Shown here: positions 25,475 through 34,423 of the stretch, piece after piece
Position numbering within the stretch: position 1 is the stretch's first letter
Layout: the number at the start of each line of letters is the position of its first letter
Source of the DNA: SAR202 cluster bacterium
GTDB lineage: Bacteria > Chloroflexota > Dehalococcoidia > Lucifugimonadales > UBA2985
Assembly (NCBI GenBank): GCA_009391535.1
Contig: VFHP01000005.1
Coordinates: 1 to 56,180 of the forward strand
DNA: 56,180 bases
Direction of reading: 5' to 3'
Notes under the pieces: generated by a model
What the model was told of the DNA's origin: nothing
The model's input: only the letters and a program-made list of their open reading frames with translations
Database searches by the model: none
Made by a program: the position numbers and the translations under genes

Positions 25475-26275
25475 TTGATATATAACAACAAAGATTACAA
25501 ATCTTTACATATCCAAGTTAACGATGGAGTGGGATTTATTGCATTTAATCAGCCGGATAATGAAAACAAGATAAACCTTTCGATGGCAAATGACATTCGT
25601 GCAATATGTGAAGAGTTCAATTTTTCATCAGAGGTAAACGTTGTTCTAATAACAGGTACCGGGAAATACTTCTGTGGAGGAGATGATGAAAATAGTGTTA
25701 GCCCGGAGATCTCCGACCAATTGAGAAATGAAATATATAGGATGCAAAACTTTAGAGTAGCAAAATCTTTACTCAATATCGATAAACCGGTTGTATGTGC
25801 AATAAACGGAGATGCGATAGGACACGGGCTAGAGATAGCCATGTGCTCAGACATCAGACTTGCGGTACCAAATGCAAAGTTCAGCATGCCCCAAATAATC
25901 CACGGTTCAATGCCTTGGGACGGGGGTACACAATTGCTGCCTAGGTTAATTGGACGATCAAATGCATCAGAACTACTAATGACTGGTAAAACAATTAACT
26001 CCAAAAAGGCATTAAGCATTGGCCTAATTGAATCCGTAATACCCAAGCCAAAACTGTTGACGGAAGCCAAGACCCTGGCCAATTCGATATCGAAATTGGG
26101 ACCAATAGCCACTAGGTATGCCAAAGAAGCCGTATTGAAGGGAATAGACATGACTATAGAACAAGGCATGCGGCTTGAGATGGATTTGAATCTTCTTTTG
26201 CAAACTACCGAGGATAGAGCTGAAGGTTTATCTTCATTTATGGATAAAAGGACACCCAAATTTACTGGAAAATAA
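25475..26275 (+). CDS. Enoyl-CoA hydratase/isomerase family protein (crotonase 1)
   Basis: 266 residues, crotonase fold. The oxyanion-hole regions are FCGGDDENSV and INGDAIGHGLEIAMCSDIRLA, and GGTQLLPRLIG is typical. Of the two catalytic Glu residues of hydratases, the first is present (Glu120 in GHGLEIAM) but the second is Gln140 (FSMPQIIHG). It may therefore be an isomerase, a hydrolase or another crotonase rather than a true hydratase. TTG start with AAGGAG 11 bases upstream, beginning 15 bases after ileS. It belongs to the T-box transcript, with no terminator between. Confidence 0.9.
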   Translation: MIYNNKDYKSLHIQVNDGVGFIAFNQPDNENKINLSMANDIRAICEEFNFSSEVNVVLITGTGKYFCGGDDENSVSPEISDQLRNEIYRMQNFRVAKSLLNIDKPVVCAINGDAIGHGLEIAMCSDIRLAVPNAKFSMPQIIHGSMPWDGGTQLLPRLIGRSNASELLMTGKTINSKKALSIGLIESVIPKPKLLTEAKTLANSISKLGPIATRYAKEAVLKGIDMTIEQGMRLEMDLNLLLQTTEDRAEGLSSFMDKRTPKFTGK

Positions 26276-26304
26276 TCAAAAACCACCTGCAAAGATTTAA
26301 TAGA

Positions 26305-27051
26305 ATGAATAACAGTTTTCCTACAATCATATATCAGAAAAGTGGAAGGGTGGCTAGCATAATACTAAATAGGCCACATGTTTTGAACGCTCACAATATC
26401 CAAATGAGAGACGATCTTTACCAAATACTAGAAGCAGTCAGAGACGACACAGATGTTACGTGTATAACATTAACAGGTGCTGGTGAAAGGTCATTTTGCA
26501 CAGGTGCAGACCTTACCGAATTTGGCACGGCTCCATCCCGAATTATAGCTAGACAGGTGAGGTGGGAACGAGACCTGTGGGGTTTAATGTTAAGCATAAA
26601 TAAACCAATTATTGCGGGTTTGCATGGCTATGTGTTAGGCTCTGGTATGGAAATGGCGATGCTCTGCGACATAAGAATAGCCTCACACGATGCCATATTC
26701 GGAATGCCAGAAGCAGCCTTGGGAATGATCCCAGTAGCTGGAGGAACACAAATCCTACCTCGAACTATAGGAATAGGGAAAACTATGAGCTTACTGTTGA
26801 CACACAAGAATATATCTGCTCAAGATGCTAAAGATATGGGAGCCGTTAATGAAGTAGTTGACAGAGAATCTTTGTGGCATCATGTTATTAAAACAGCTGA
26901 ACAGATATCCTCCCATGATGGATTATCATTAGAAAGTATAAAAGTAAATGTGAGAAACGGATTAGACTCACCAATATTGGAAGCCTTGAATGCTGAATAC
27001 AACACTGCCTTAAACATGATAATGGCAAGAACGCTTTATTTACCTGTATAA
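26305..27051 (+). CDS. Enoyl-CoA hydratase/isomerase family protein (crotonase 2)
   Basis: 248 residues. Crotonase motifs FCTGADLTEFG, LHGYVLGSGMEMAMLCDIR and GGTQILPRTIG. Both hydratase Glu residues are present (Glu116 and Glu136, in GSGMEMAM and FGMPEAALG), unlike its neighbour. It likely hydrates or isomerises an enoyl-CoA in beta-oxidation or a branched-chain or aromatic acid route. It is 29 bases after crotonase 1 and 60 before the acyl-CoA ligase. Confidence 0.91.
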   Translation: MNNSFPTIIYQKSGRVASIILNRPHVLNAHNIQMRDDLYQILEAVRDDTDVTCITLTGAGERSFCTGADLTEFGTAPSRIIARQVRWERDLWGLMLSINKPIIAGLHGYVLGSGMEMAMLCDIRIASHDAIFGMPEAALGMIPVAGGTQILPRTIGIGKTMSLLLTHKNISAQDAKDMGAVNEVVDRESLWHHVIKTAEQISSHDGLSLESIKVNVRNGLDSPILEALNAEYNTALNMIMARTLYLPV

Positions 27052-27111
27052 GTTGTATTATATTATATAGCAAATACACACATAAAAATCTTAGACGGAG
27101 GCACAACATAC

Positions 27112-28680
27112 ATGAATACCACCGAATTACTTAATATTACAGCTCTGATAGTTCCAGATAGACCTGCAATAATATTTGACGAAAAGGAAATTTCATTCGG
27201 AGAACTTGGAGACCGAGTCAATAGACTCGCTAACGGCTTGGCTTCTCTAGGAGTAGGGTCTGGCGACAGGGTAGCAGTCATGCAAGTGAACTGTAACGAA
27301 CATATAGAAAGTTATTTTGCAACTGCAAAACTAGACGCGATATTTGTTCCCATTAATTTCAGGGCTAGGGCAGAAGAACTAACCTTTATGTTAAACGACT
27401 CAGGTGTGAAGGCAATAATTCTTGGTGAACGATATCAGGATATGCTCAATACAATATCTCCCGAACTTACCACCGTAGAAAGCAAAATAACCATTGAATC
27501 TGCAGGTGAAGGATTTGTTTCCTATGATGACCTGATCAAGAATTCTTCTAGTGATGATCTCTTCCCGTTGGCTGACGGTGACGAAACTACTATTATTATG
27601 TTCACAGCAGGCACCACAGGCACTCCAAAGGGTGTCATGTTGAGTCATAACAGTTTTACATCATATATATTGGCAAACGTCGAACCAGTTGATATGGAGT
27701 CAGCAGAGCGGAATATACTTACGGTACCTCTGCACCATATTGCAGGAATGCAAGCTGTAATGGCAGCTATATACGGGGGAAGAACACTTGTCCTGCAGAG
27801 ACAATTTGATGCCGAAGGATGGATGAAACTTGTTCAAGACAGGCAAGTAAATAGAGCAATGATGGTTCCAACAATGCTAAAGATGTTGATGGACCAGCCC
27901 ACTTTCAGTGAATATGATCTATCCAGCCTAAAAGTCATTACCTACGGAGCGGCGCCCATGCCATTAGAAGTGATCAAGAAAGCCATCTCCGAATTTCCAA
28001 ACACTCGATTCATCAATGCTTTTGGTCAAACAGAAACAGCTTCAACAATAACTATGTTGCCTCCTGATGATCATGATATAAAAGAGAGTGATCCAGATTA
28101 CGAAAAGAAACTTAAGAGGTTAGCTTCTATTGGGAAACCTCTTCCTGATGTGGAGGTTAAGATAGTTGATGAAGATGGTAGGGATGTGGCCGTCGGTGAA
28201 AATGGGGAAATAGTTGCCAGAGGCGATAGGTTAATGAAGGGCTATTGGAACAGAGAGGAAGCCACAAAAGAGACTCTTCGGGGAGGATGGTTATATACCG
28301 GAGATCTAGGATATTGGGATCCAGACGGGTATATATTTCTCTCTGGCCGTGCTAAAGATTTCCTAAAGCGCGGCGGCGAAATGATAGCACCAGAAGAAGT
28401 TGAACAAATAATTATGTCCCATCCCTCGGTGGACGAAGCAGCAATAATAGGGGTTCCAGACGTGGAATGGGGCGAGCGAGTGAGAGCAATGGTCGTTATC
28501 AAGCCTGGACAAGAATTGACTGCTGAAGATGTAGTAGAACACTGTAGGCCTAAAATGGCTGGATTTAAGAGACCAGAGGACGTTGTTTTCATAGATGAAT
28601 TACCCAGAAACCCAATGGGTAAAGTGCTAAAGAGGGTGCTTCGAGAAGAATATGATCAGCCAATAGGTTCATATGACTAA
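27112..28680 (+). CDS. Acyl-CoA synthetase (AMP-forming), class I adenylate-forming
   Basis: 522 residues. ATP-binding P-loop FTAGTTGTPKGVMLSH, then YGAAPMPLEV, FGQTETAS, YTGDLGYWDPDGYIFLSGR and DFLKRGGEMIAPEEVE, with the C-terminal lysine in NPMGKVLKRVLRE. It activates a carboxylic acid to its CoA thioester in the cytoplasm; the acid cannot be read from sequence, though a medium or long-chain or aromatic acid is usual. GGAGG precedes ATG. It ends the ileS-crotonase-crotonase-ligase run, and a terminator follows. Confidence 0.92.
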   Translation: MNTTELLNITALIVPDRPAIIFDEKEISFGELGDRVNRLANGLASLGVGSGDRVAVMQVNCNEHIESYFATAKLDAIFVPINFRARAEELTFMLNDSGVKAIILGERYQDMLNTISPELTTVESKITIESAGEGFVSYDDLIKNSSSDDLFPLADGDETTIIMFTAGTTGTPKGVMLSHNSFTSYILANVEPVDMESAERNILTVPLHHIAGMQAVMAAIYGGRTLVLQRQFDAEGWMKLVQDRQVNRAMMVPTMLKMLMDQPTFSEYDLSSLKVITYGAAPMPLEVIKKAISEFPNTRFINAFGQTETASTITMLPPDDHDIKESDPDYEKKLKRLASIGKPLPDVEVKIVDEDGRDVAVGENGEIVARGDRLMKGYWNREEATKETLRGGWLYTGDLGYWDPDGYIFLSGRAKDFLKRGGEMIAPEEVEQIIMSHPSVDEAAIIGVPDVEWGERVRAMVVIKPGQELTAEDVVEHCRPKMAGFKRPEDVVFIDELPRNPMGKVLKRVLREEYDQPIGSYD

Positions 28681-28727
28681 ATAGTCAGATCGTTAGGATA
28701 ACATTAAGTAGAACTAAATAGCGTATT

Positions 28728-28772
28728 AAGGGCAATCTAACCTACAAGTCCAGATTGCCCTTAGTTATATTT
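28728..28772 (+). terminator. Terminator after the ileS-acyl-CoA ligase unit
   Basis: AAGGGCAATCT (28728-28738) pairs perfectly with AGATTGCCCTT (28752-28762), followed by a T-rich tail. Confidence 0.8.
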
Positions 28773-28839
28773 CTATTTGGTGTATAATTGGTAATCTATA
28801 TATCCAATCTAGAACCTTTCTGACAGGCAATACACACCT

Positions 28840-29007
28840 ATGAAAAGAGTAACGGATAACAAAAACGAGGAATTTGACCAGATCAAGAGTGACAGGAGAC
28901 AAGCGGCCCGTCATAAAAGAAAATACGGGCCTAAGATACACGGAAAAAAACTAGCCGAAACTGTACGAAATGCACTGAACAAACGTGCCAGTAAATCGCA
29001 AACCTAG
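28840..29007 (+). CDS. Small basic protein, 55 residues, unknown
   Basis: Sits alone in the 344-base space between the acyl-CoA ligase and sucD. ATG at 28840, TAG at 29005. About a third of the residues are Lys or Arg (DRRQAARHKRKYGPKIHGKK), with a helical-looking C-terminal half (LAETVRNALNKRASK). It could bind nucleic acid, but I recognise no family. A TATAAT lies at about 28782, some 55 bases upstream, and the TAG lies inside the next hairpin. No strong SD is seen (GACAGG, too far). Real but unproven. Confidence 0.5.
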   Translation: MKRVTDNKNEEFDQIKSDRRQAARHKRKYGPKIHGKKLAETVRNALNKRASKSQT

Positions 29008-29030
29008 TAGCTACCATTCCGCTACTAGGT
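29002..29030. terminator. Hairpin shared by the ends of two convergent genes
   Basis: ACCTAGTAGC (29002-29011) pairs perfectly with GCTACTAGGT (29021-29030). The TAG of the small ORF (29005-29007) is in one arm and the TAG of sucD (29027-29025) in the other. Confidence 0.7.
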
Positions 29031-29900
29031 CAGGACTTTTTGTACAGTTACTCCTATTTCAGCAGGAGAAGGTGCAATGGACACACCCGCCTCAATCAGA
29101 GACCTGACTTTTTCTTCGGCTGTTCCAGCAGATCCTGTAATAATCGCCCCCGCATGACCCATGCGACGACCTGGAGGGGCCGTGGTTCCAACTATCAAAC
29201 CCACAACAGGTTTGTCAACATTTTTGCGAATATATTCTGCTGCTTCTTGTTCTTTTGTTCCTCCGATTTCACCGATAAGAACTATAGCATCGGTATCAGG
29301 ATCGTTGTTGAATAATTCCAGTATGTCAACGAATGAACTACCTACGATTGGATCCCCACCTATACCAACGCACGTCGACTGCCCGATACCCAATTCCGTA
29401 AGTTGATTTACAGCCTCATAAGTTAACGTTCCGCTCCGAGAAACCACTCCTACTCTGCCTGGAGTGTGTATATTACCAGGCATTATCCCTATTTTGGCTT
29501 TTCCTTCAGGGGATATCAGCCCAGGGCAGTTGGGACCTATCAATTTAGTAGATTTGTCTTCTAAATACTTTTTGACCTTTACCATTTCCATTACAGGTAT
29601 TCCCTCTGTAATACATGCTATCAATGGTATTCCTGCATCAGTAGACTCTAATATTGCGTCAGCGGCAAACGCAGCGGGAACAAATATCAAAGCTACGTTG
29701 GCGCCAGTTTCATCCACAGCTTGAGAGACGGTGTCGAAAACAGGAACTTTGTCCTCCCAAATAGTTCCTCCTCGTCCTGGAGTAACTCCTGCAACTAAAT
29801 TTGTACCATATTCCATACATCTGGCGGCGTGAAAACTACCTTCTCGACCAGTCAAACCTTGTACTAATAATTTTGTATTTTTATCGACCAGTATACTCAC
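29025..29900 (-). CDS. sucD: Succinyl-CoA synthetase subunit alpha
   Basis: 291 residues. CoA-binding Rossmann start ([21 protein letters not shown]), [26 protein letters not shown], and the phospho-acceptor His in [11 protein letters not shown]. It works with SucC to convert succinyl-CoA to succinate with ATP or GTP formation in the citric acid cycle. GTG start with GGAGG ten bases before. It lies 25 bases after sucC. Confidence 0.96.
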   Translation of the reverse strand: MSILVDKNTKLLVQGLTGREGSFHAARCMEYGTNLVAGVTPGRGGTIWEDKVPVFDTVSQAVDETGANVALIFVPAAFAADAILESTDAGIPLIACITEGIPVMEMVKVKKYLEDKSTKLIGPNCPGLISPEGKAKIGIMPGNIHTPGRVGVVSRSGTLTYEAVNQLTELGIGQSTCVGIGGDPIVGSSFVDILELFNNDPDTDAIVLIGEIGGTKEQEAAEYIRKNVDKPVVGLIVGTTAPPGRRMGHAGAIITGSAGTAEEKVRSLIEAGVSIAPSPAEIGVTVQKVLT

Positions 29901-29925
29901 TGGTACCTCCTCTTAATTTCAAGTG

Positions 29926-31083
29926 TTAAGACGCAGATTCCTTAATAACGGATGCTGCTTCCTTTAAATCCTTTACCAATGAAATTGTTAGTCCTGAACC
30001 AGCCAATATTTCCTTGCCTTCATCCGCGTTAGTGCCAAGCATTCTAACTACAATTGGTATCCTTATTTCAGTCTCCTTACACGCAGCTACAATGCCTCTA
30101 GCTGCAACATCGCATCTAAGAATTCCACCGAATACATTTACCAGGATGCGTTTAACCTGTGGATCTGCAAGCAATATGCTGAATGCTTGAGAAACCTGTT
30201 CTTCAGTAGCCCCTCCACCTACATCAAGAAAATTCGCTGGCATCGCATCTGCCATAGATATAGAATCCATAGTAGCCATGGCGAGACCTGCACCGTTTAC
30301 CATACATCCCACATCTCCATCCAGCTTTACATAATTTATACCAAATTTGCTGGCCTCGACTTCTAAAGGATCTTCTTGGGAAGGGTCTCTCAATGCTACT
30401 AGATCAGGATGGCGAAAAAGAGCGTCATCGTCAAAATTCAACTTGGCGTCAAGAGCCAAGAGTTGTCCGTCTTCTGTTACTGCCAGAGGATTTATCTCCG
30501 CCAGAGAACAGTCCTTCGCCTCGAAAACTCTATATAGATTTGCTATAAGAGTAGAAGCAGACCTAATTAGATCGTTAGGAATATTTATACCATAAGCCAA
30601 TGCTCTACATTGAAATGGTTGTAGTCCTACTATAGAATCGACATTGACCCTGATTATCCTTTCCGGAGTTTTTGCAGCAACTTCCTCTATATCCATACCC
30701 CCGGCCTCACTGGCCATAATAACCGGGCTCTTAGTAGAACCATCAATAACTATAGCCAAATAGTATTCCTTAGATACGGATAGGGTTTTCTCTATCAAAA
30801 CGTTATCAACTGGAGCCCCTTCAGGACCAGTCTGGTGAGTCACTAATTTAGCACCCAGAAGTTCTCCTGCGATCGTTGCGGCTTCTTCAGCGGAGCCAAC
30901 GACTTTAACACCCCCAGCCATGCCTCTTCCACCGGCATGTATTTGTGCTTTAACAACACCAGATCCGCCCAAATTCTCAATGATGTCATTCACTTCTTGG
31001 GAAGTTGATGCAACACCACCATCTGGCACGGGGATGCCAAATTGAGAGAGAATAGCTTTTGCTTGATACTCGTGTACCTTCAT
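29926..31083 (-). CDS. sucC: Succinyl-CoA synthetase subunit beta
   Basis: 385 residues. ATP-grasp start MKVHEYQAKAILSQFGIPVP, then VVKAQIHAGGRGMAGGVKV, LAEINPLAVTEDGQLLALDAK and VNVFGGILRCD. Length is normal (about 388). First gene of sucCD on the minus strand. No other citric acid cycle genes are nearby. Confidence 0.96.
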   Translation of the reverse strand: MKVHEYQAKAILSQFGIPVPDGGVASTSQEVNDIIENLGGSGVVKAQIHAGGRGMAGGVKVVGSAEEAATIAGELLGAKLVTHQTGPEGAPVDNVLIEKTLSVSKEYYLAIVIDGSTKSPVIMASEAGGMDIEEVAAKTPERIIRVNVDSIVGLQPFQCRALAYGINIPNDLIRSASTLIANLYRVFEAKDCSLAEINPLAVTEDGQLLALDAKLNFDDDALFRHPDLVALRDPSQEDPLEVEASKFGINYVKLDGDVGCMVNGAGLAMATMDSISMADAMPANFLDVGGGATEEQVSQAFSILLADPQVKRILVNVFGGILRCDVAARGIVAACKETEIRIPIVVRMLGTNADEGKEILAGSGLTISLVKDLKEAASVIKESAS

Positions 31084-31251
31084 TCTTTATCTCCACTAGG
31101 ATTTGTGTGAGAGCTCCAGGGATCTGCCGCAATGCAACTCTAGTAATACAAGAGTTTAAATCGACACTGGAGACCCATTGAGTTAAATCATAACCATCTT
31201 ATCCGAACCTGTCTATAGTAGCAAAGTTGATATATACCATTAATTATTCAA

Positions 31252-32052
31252 CTAATAATGTATATCTTTACTAGTGCCTCCCCCAGCTGCAATAACATCT
31301 CCATTAATGGCAATGGACCTAGGAGAAGCGAGAAATGCAACTATGTATGCTATGTCTGAGGCATCTATTATCTTTCTTACACTATTGGTGTTCGCCATTA
31401 GTTCTTCAGCCTCAGAAAAGCTGATCCCTAGGCTTTCAGCTTGGTTGGTTAGGTTCTCAAAAGTTCTTTCCGTGCGCGTAGCTCCAGGATGGACCACTGT
31501 GCTATTAATACCATGTGGACCCAATTCCTCAGCCAAATTCTTTGTCATTGCTACCACAGAAACGTTACGCATACTGCCAATGGTATTACCAGATTGTCTA
31601 GCATTAAGACCGCTGATGTTAATGATTCGCCCCCAACCATTTTGCTTCATGTGCGGGGCTACTGTTTTTGCACACCTCAAATAGCCCATAACTTTAACAT
31701 TCATATCCAACCAAAATTGGTCTTCGGTCAAATCATCTAGGTCGGATGTGACTGACCTGCTGCTTGGTTGAGCAGCACAATTGACCAATATGTCTATCCT
31801 ATTCAATATTGTCACAGCCTGTTCAACCATAGATTCAACGGATTTTTGATTCCCAGTATCAACCACTATCGGAATGACTTTCCCTCCTGTTTCAGCGGTA
31901 ATATCTCTTGCCGCAGCTTCAAGATTATTAAGATTTCTGGACGATATAATTACGTCGACTCCTTCAAAAGAAAGCTGTCTTGCAATTGCCTTTCCTATTC
32001 CCAAACTACCACCTGTAACTATAGCCGTTTTACCTTCTAGATTTAGATTCAT
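31252..32052 (-). CDS. Short-chain dehydrogenase/reductase with altered active site
   Basis: 266 residues. NAD(P)-binding TGGSLGIGKAIA near residue 13, the NCAA stretch (usual NNAG) at 91-94, and Ser147 in INISGLN. The catalytic Tyr-x3-Lys is not where it should be: aligning the following VVAMTKNLAEELGPHGI region places Gly159 and Asn163 at the Tyr and Lys positions (IGSMRNVSVVAMTK). An RN-type sequence here is seen in some SDR groups of unknown reaction. GGAGG precedes ATG. It may not be a standard alcohol dehydrogenase. The gene is separated from sucC by 168 bases. Confidence 0.88.
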   Translation of the reverse strand: MNLNLEGKTAIVTGGSLGIGKAIARQLSFEGVDVIISSRNLNNLEAAARDITAETGGKVIPIVVDTGNQKSVESMVEQAVTILNRIDILVNCAAQPSSRSVTSDLDDLTEDQFWLDMNVKVMGYLRCAKTVAPHMKQNGWGRIINISGLNARQSGNTIGSMRNVSVVAMTKNLAEELGPHGINSTVVHPGATRTERTFENLTNQAESLGISFSEAEELMANTNSVRKIIDASDIAYIVAFLASPRSIAINGDVIAAGGGTSKDIHY

Positions 32053-32181
32053 TCTGAAGCCTCCCTAATTAACAAATATATTAGCCATATCGCTAATACA
32101 ACTTAACAAATATATGATTTATTGGACCAACAAGACAACCAGTATACTGGCAACAATGTTGCAAAGTATACGTTGAGAGGA

Positions 32182-32210
32182 TTGAATACACATTTTCGCA
32201 ATGCTATAAT
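32182..32210 (+). promoter_or_regulatory. Ferredoxin promoter
   Basis: TTGAAT (32182-32187), 17-base spacer, TATAAT (32205-32210), 50 bases before the ATG. Confidence 0.75.
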
Positions 32211-32260
32211 GCCGAACATTGCTGCAACGCTACAACCAACCGTGTTAGGAGGAACACAAC

Positions 32261-32551
32261 ATGACATATATAATTGCCGAGCCTTGCGTAGATACGAAAG
32301 ATGGAGCCTGCGTCGATGTTTGCCCTGTAGATTGTATATACGGGCTAGATAATGACGAGGATCGTATGCTCTATATATCTCCAGATGAATGTATAGACTG
32401 TGCTGCATGTGAACCTGTATGCCCTGTTAATGCTATTTTTGCCGAAGATGATACTCCAGATAACTACAAGGCCTGGATACCAATAAACTACGATTTCTTC
32501 ACAGATGAGGCTAGTGCGAGAAGCAAAGTAGACGAACTTAAACCAAAATAA
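32261..32551 (+). CDS. Seven-iron type ferredoxin
   Basis: 96 residues. Cysteines at 9, 17, 21 and 25 (CVDTKDGACVDVCPVDC) and at 44, 47, 50 and 54 (CIDCAACEPVCP), the pattern of the 3Fe-4S plus 4Fe-4S ferredoxins of the FdxA/Thermus type. A soluble electron carrier. AGGAGG lies upstream of ATG. It has its own promoter and terminator, so it is a single-gene transcript with probably high expression. Confidence 0.93.
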   Translation: MTYIIAEPCVDTKDGACVDVCPVDCIYGLDNDEDRMLYISPDECIDCAACEPVCPVNAIFAEDDTPDNYKAWIPINYDFFTDEASARSKVDELKPK

Positions 32552-32581
32552 ACCCTCAATCGGCACTCAGGAAAGTTAATA

Positions 32582-32616
32582 AGCAGATGGTTATAAACTA
32601 ACCATCTGCTTTTTTA
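32582..32616. terminator. Terminator after the ferredoxin gene
   Basis: AGCAGATGGTTA (32582-32593) pairs with TAACCATCTGCT (32599-32610), then a T-run. Just four bases from the convergent YkgJ-like gene, so it may work for both. Confidence 0.9.
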
Positions 32617-32619
32617 TGT

Positions 32620-32934
32620 TTACCTTAATTTCTCAGATATAAAACATCCGGGAGTAACCTTAAGAGGAAATTCTCTACAAACTTTAGGTCTATCATCGTA
32701 TATTCGACACATTGATGTCTCTGAATCAAGCATAGGGCAATGAAGGCCGGGATGGTCTGAAAATTTCAATATGTACTTGCCGTCCATGGTTACTGAAGAA
32801 ACAACAGGGACTTGAAGTTGTTTTCCTGTGCTTTTTAAGAGTTCGTTCTCACTGACAGTAAGTTGAATAACCAATGGACCTCTACAACACATTGCTCTGC
32901 ATTCATTGATACAAATTCGATTATCATAATTCAT
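32620..32934 (-). CDS. YkgJ-family cysteine cluster protein
   Basis: 104 residues with the zinc/iron-chelating pattern: Cys8, Cys12, Cys16-Cys17 at the start, then HCPMLD, MCRIYDDRPKVCREFP and a last Cys in TPGCF. This is the CxBxxxxx(12)CxxxxxxC-type domain (UPF0153). Members are thought to bind metal or an iron-sulfur cluster; function is not known. GGGA lies upstream of ATG. It is convergent to ferredoxin and 69 bases downstream of the MFS gene. Confidence 0.85.
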   Translation of the reverse strand: MNYDNRICINECRAMCCRGPLVIQLTVSENELLKSTGKQLQVPVVSSVTMDGKYILKFSDHPGLHCPMLDSETSMCRIYDDRPKVCREFPLKVTPGCFISEKLR

Positions 32935-33003
32935 TGACGTTCCCGTTCAATCTGTACTTGTACCCTTTCATAGTCAGTGTAGCAAAAAGTGGTATAAATG
33001 TTA

Positions 33004-34236
33004 CTATAATTTGACCAAATATCTGGTAACACGGACCATATATGCCATGACTATTATGCCGCCAGTGGCAATAGCGATAGGAGCAGAGAAAAGGGATGAT
33101 ATCCACCCCATAAAAAATCCTCCCACAGGAGTAAATCCGAACGTTAGGCCGTATACTCCCAAAACTCTGCCTCTCATTTCCTCTTTTGATGATAACTGTA
33201 TCAGGGTGCCCATGGTAACATCATATGCCATTAAAGACCCACCCACCCAAGCAACCAATATAGTAGACAAGATAAACCAATTCGAAAATGCAAACAGAAC
33301 CAATCCCACACCTGAAAATATAGCTGTAGTAACTAACAACAGTGACTTATATTTAAAGTCCCCTAAGAATGCTACCAGTAGCGTGCTTACAGTTGCACCA
33401 ACACCACTGGCAGCAGACAATATGCCTAATCCCATCGCATCAACAAATAGTACGTCTTTGGCCACCACCGGCAAAATGATCAGGTGTGAAAATCCGAACG
33501 CTTCCATAATCAAACTTAGTAACAAAAGTTCTCTGATGTTTTTCCTAGCGAAAATGTACTTTATTCCCTGCTTTGTAGAAAACCAAAAACTCTCGTTGGT
33601 AGAACCTAGTACTCTAGATTCAACCTTAACAAAGTATAGAAATCCAAGTCCTACTATGGAGCACGAAGATGCAAAAACATAACTGCTTCCAATGCCGAAC
33701 CGATAGATTAGATAGCCAGCGATTACAGATCCTATTATTCTACTAATATTCATGGCCAGCAACCTTGCGGCCATAGCATTCAATAATCTGTTGGATCCAA
33801 CTAGTTGATGAGCTATTGAATTGACTGCTGGTTGTTGTGCGGCCATTACTATACCTTGGAAAAATGCACCCAAAAGAATATGCCATAAAACAATCCGATC
33901 ATAAATAACTAAGAATCCAATTGTGCTTATAACTGTCGCTCCAAAAACATACAGGACACAAAGGACCATTTTTTTATCAAAGCGATCTACTATTGTGCCT
34001 CCAACCGCTCCAAAAATTACTAAACCAACCCCACCTATACCAGCTGCAACACCGACCCAAAAAGGTGAACCAGTAAGATCTAGAATCAACCAGCCTTGGG
34101 CAAGCATTCTTACACCCATAGACATAGAGGAAAAAAACACACTTACCCAATACCACCTAAAGTCTTTAACCTGAAATGCACTTAATAGGTTGTGCCTAAA
34201 TAATCCGTACCTCGCGTTGTTATAGTTGTTAACGAT
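33004..34236 (-). CDS. MFS transporter, probable ATC start
   Basis: About 12 hydrophobic segments; GGTIVDRFDKKMVL is the loop 2-3 motif of the major facilitator superfamily, and the protein resembles the MFS_3/enterobactin exporter-like group (VGVAAGIGGVGLVIFG, GTLIQLSSKEEMRGRVLGVYG). The first usual start codon in frame is GTG at 34140, but it falls inside membrane helix 1. The frame is open upstream to 34256, and it encodes YGLFRHNLLSAFQVKDFRWYW, which matches how such transporters begin. GGGGTGAT (34250-34243) is six bases before ATC at 34236, so I propose that as start (410 residues). Substrate unknown. Confidence 0.8.
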   Translation of the reverse strand: MVNNYNNARYGLFRHNLLSAFQVKDFRWYWVSVFFSSMSMGVRMLAQGWLILDLTGSPFWVGVAAGIGGVGLVIFGAVGGTIVDRFDKKMVLCVLYVFGATVISTIGFLVIYDRIVLWHILLGAFFQGIVMAAQQPAVNSIAHQLVGSNRLLNAMAARLLAMNISRIIGSVIAGYLIYRFGIGSSYVFASSCSIVGLGFLYFVKVESRVLGSTNESFWFSTKQGIKYIFARKNIRELLLLSLIMEAFGFSHLIILPVVAKDVLFVDAMGLGILSAASGVGATVSTLLVAFLGDFKYKSLLLVTTAIFSGVGLVLFAFSNWFILSTILVAWVGGSLMAYDVTMGTLIQLSSKEEMRGRVLGVYGLTFGFTPVGGFFMGWISSLFSAPIAIATGGIIVMAYMVRVTRYLVKL

Positions 34237-34423
34237 TTCTAAATCACCCCATAATCAATCTAACAAATAAATTGATGTTAGGATAGGCAGTTGACTATAG
34301 GTTACAACCTGACTAATATACGTGTCACCGAAACAATGCTGTTTACCAAAAGCAATTCTCAAATCACCAATATATTATATGTAAACCCATTGAGAGAAAC
34401 CCTTTAGGACAATATAGATAAAT

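Noticed and set aside
25549..26292. 247-residue minus-strand ORF
   Set aside because: Antisense to crotonase 1, which has an SD and clear motifs.
33011..33682. 223-residue plus-strand ORF
   Set aside because: Antisense to the MFS transporter; no recognisable domain or SD.
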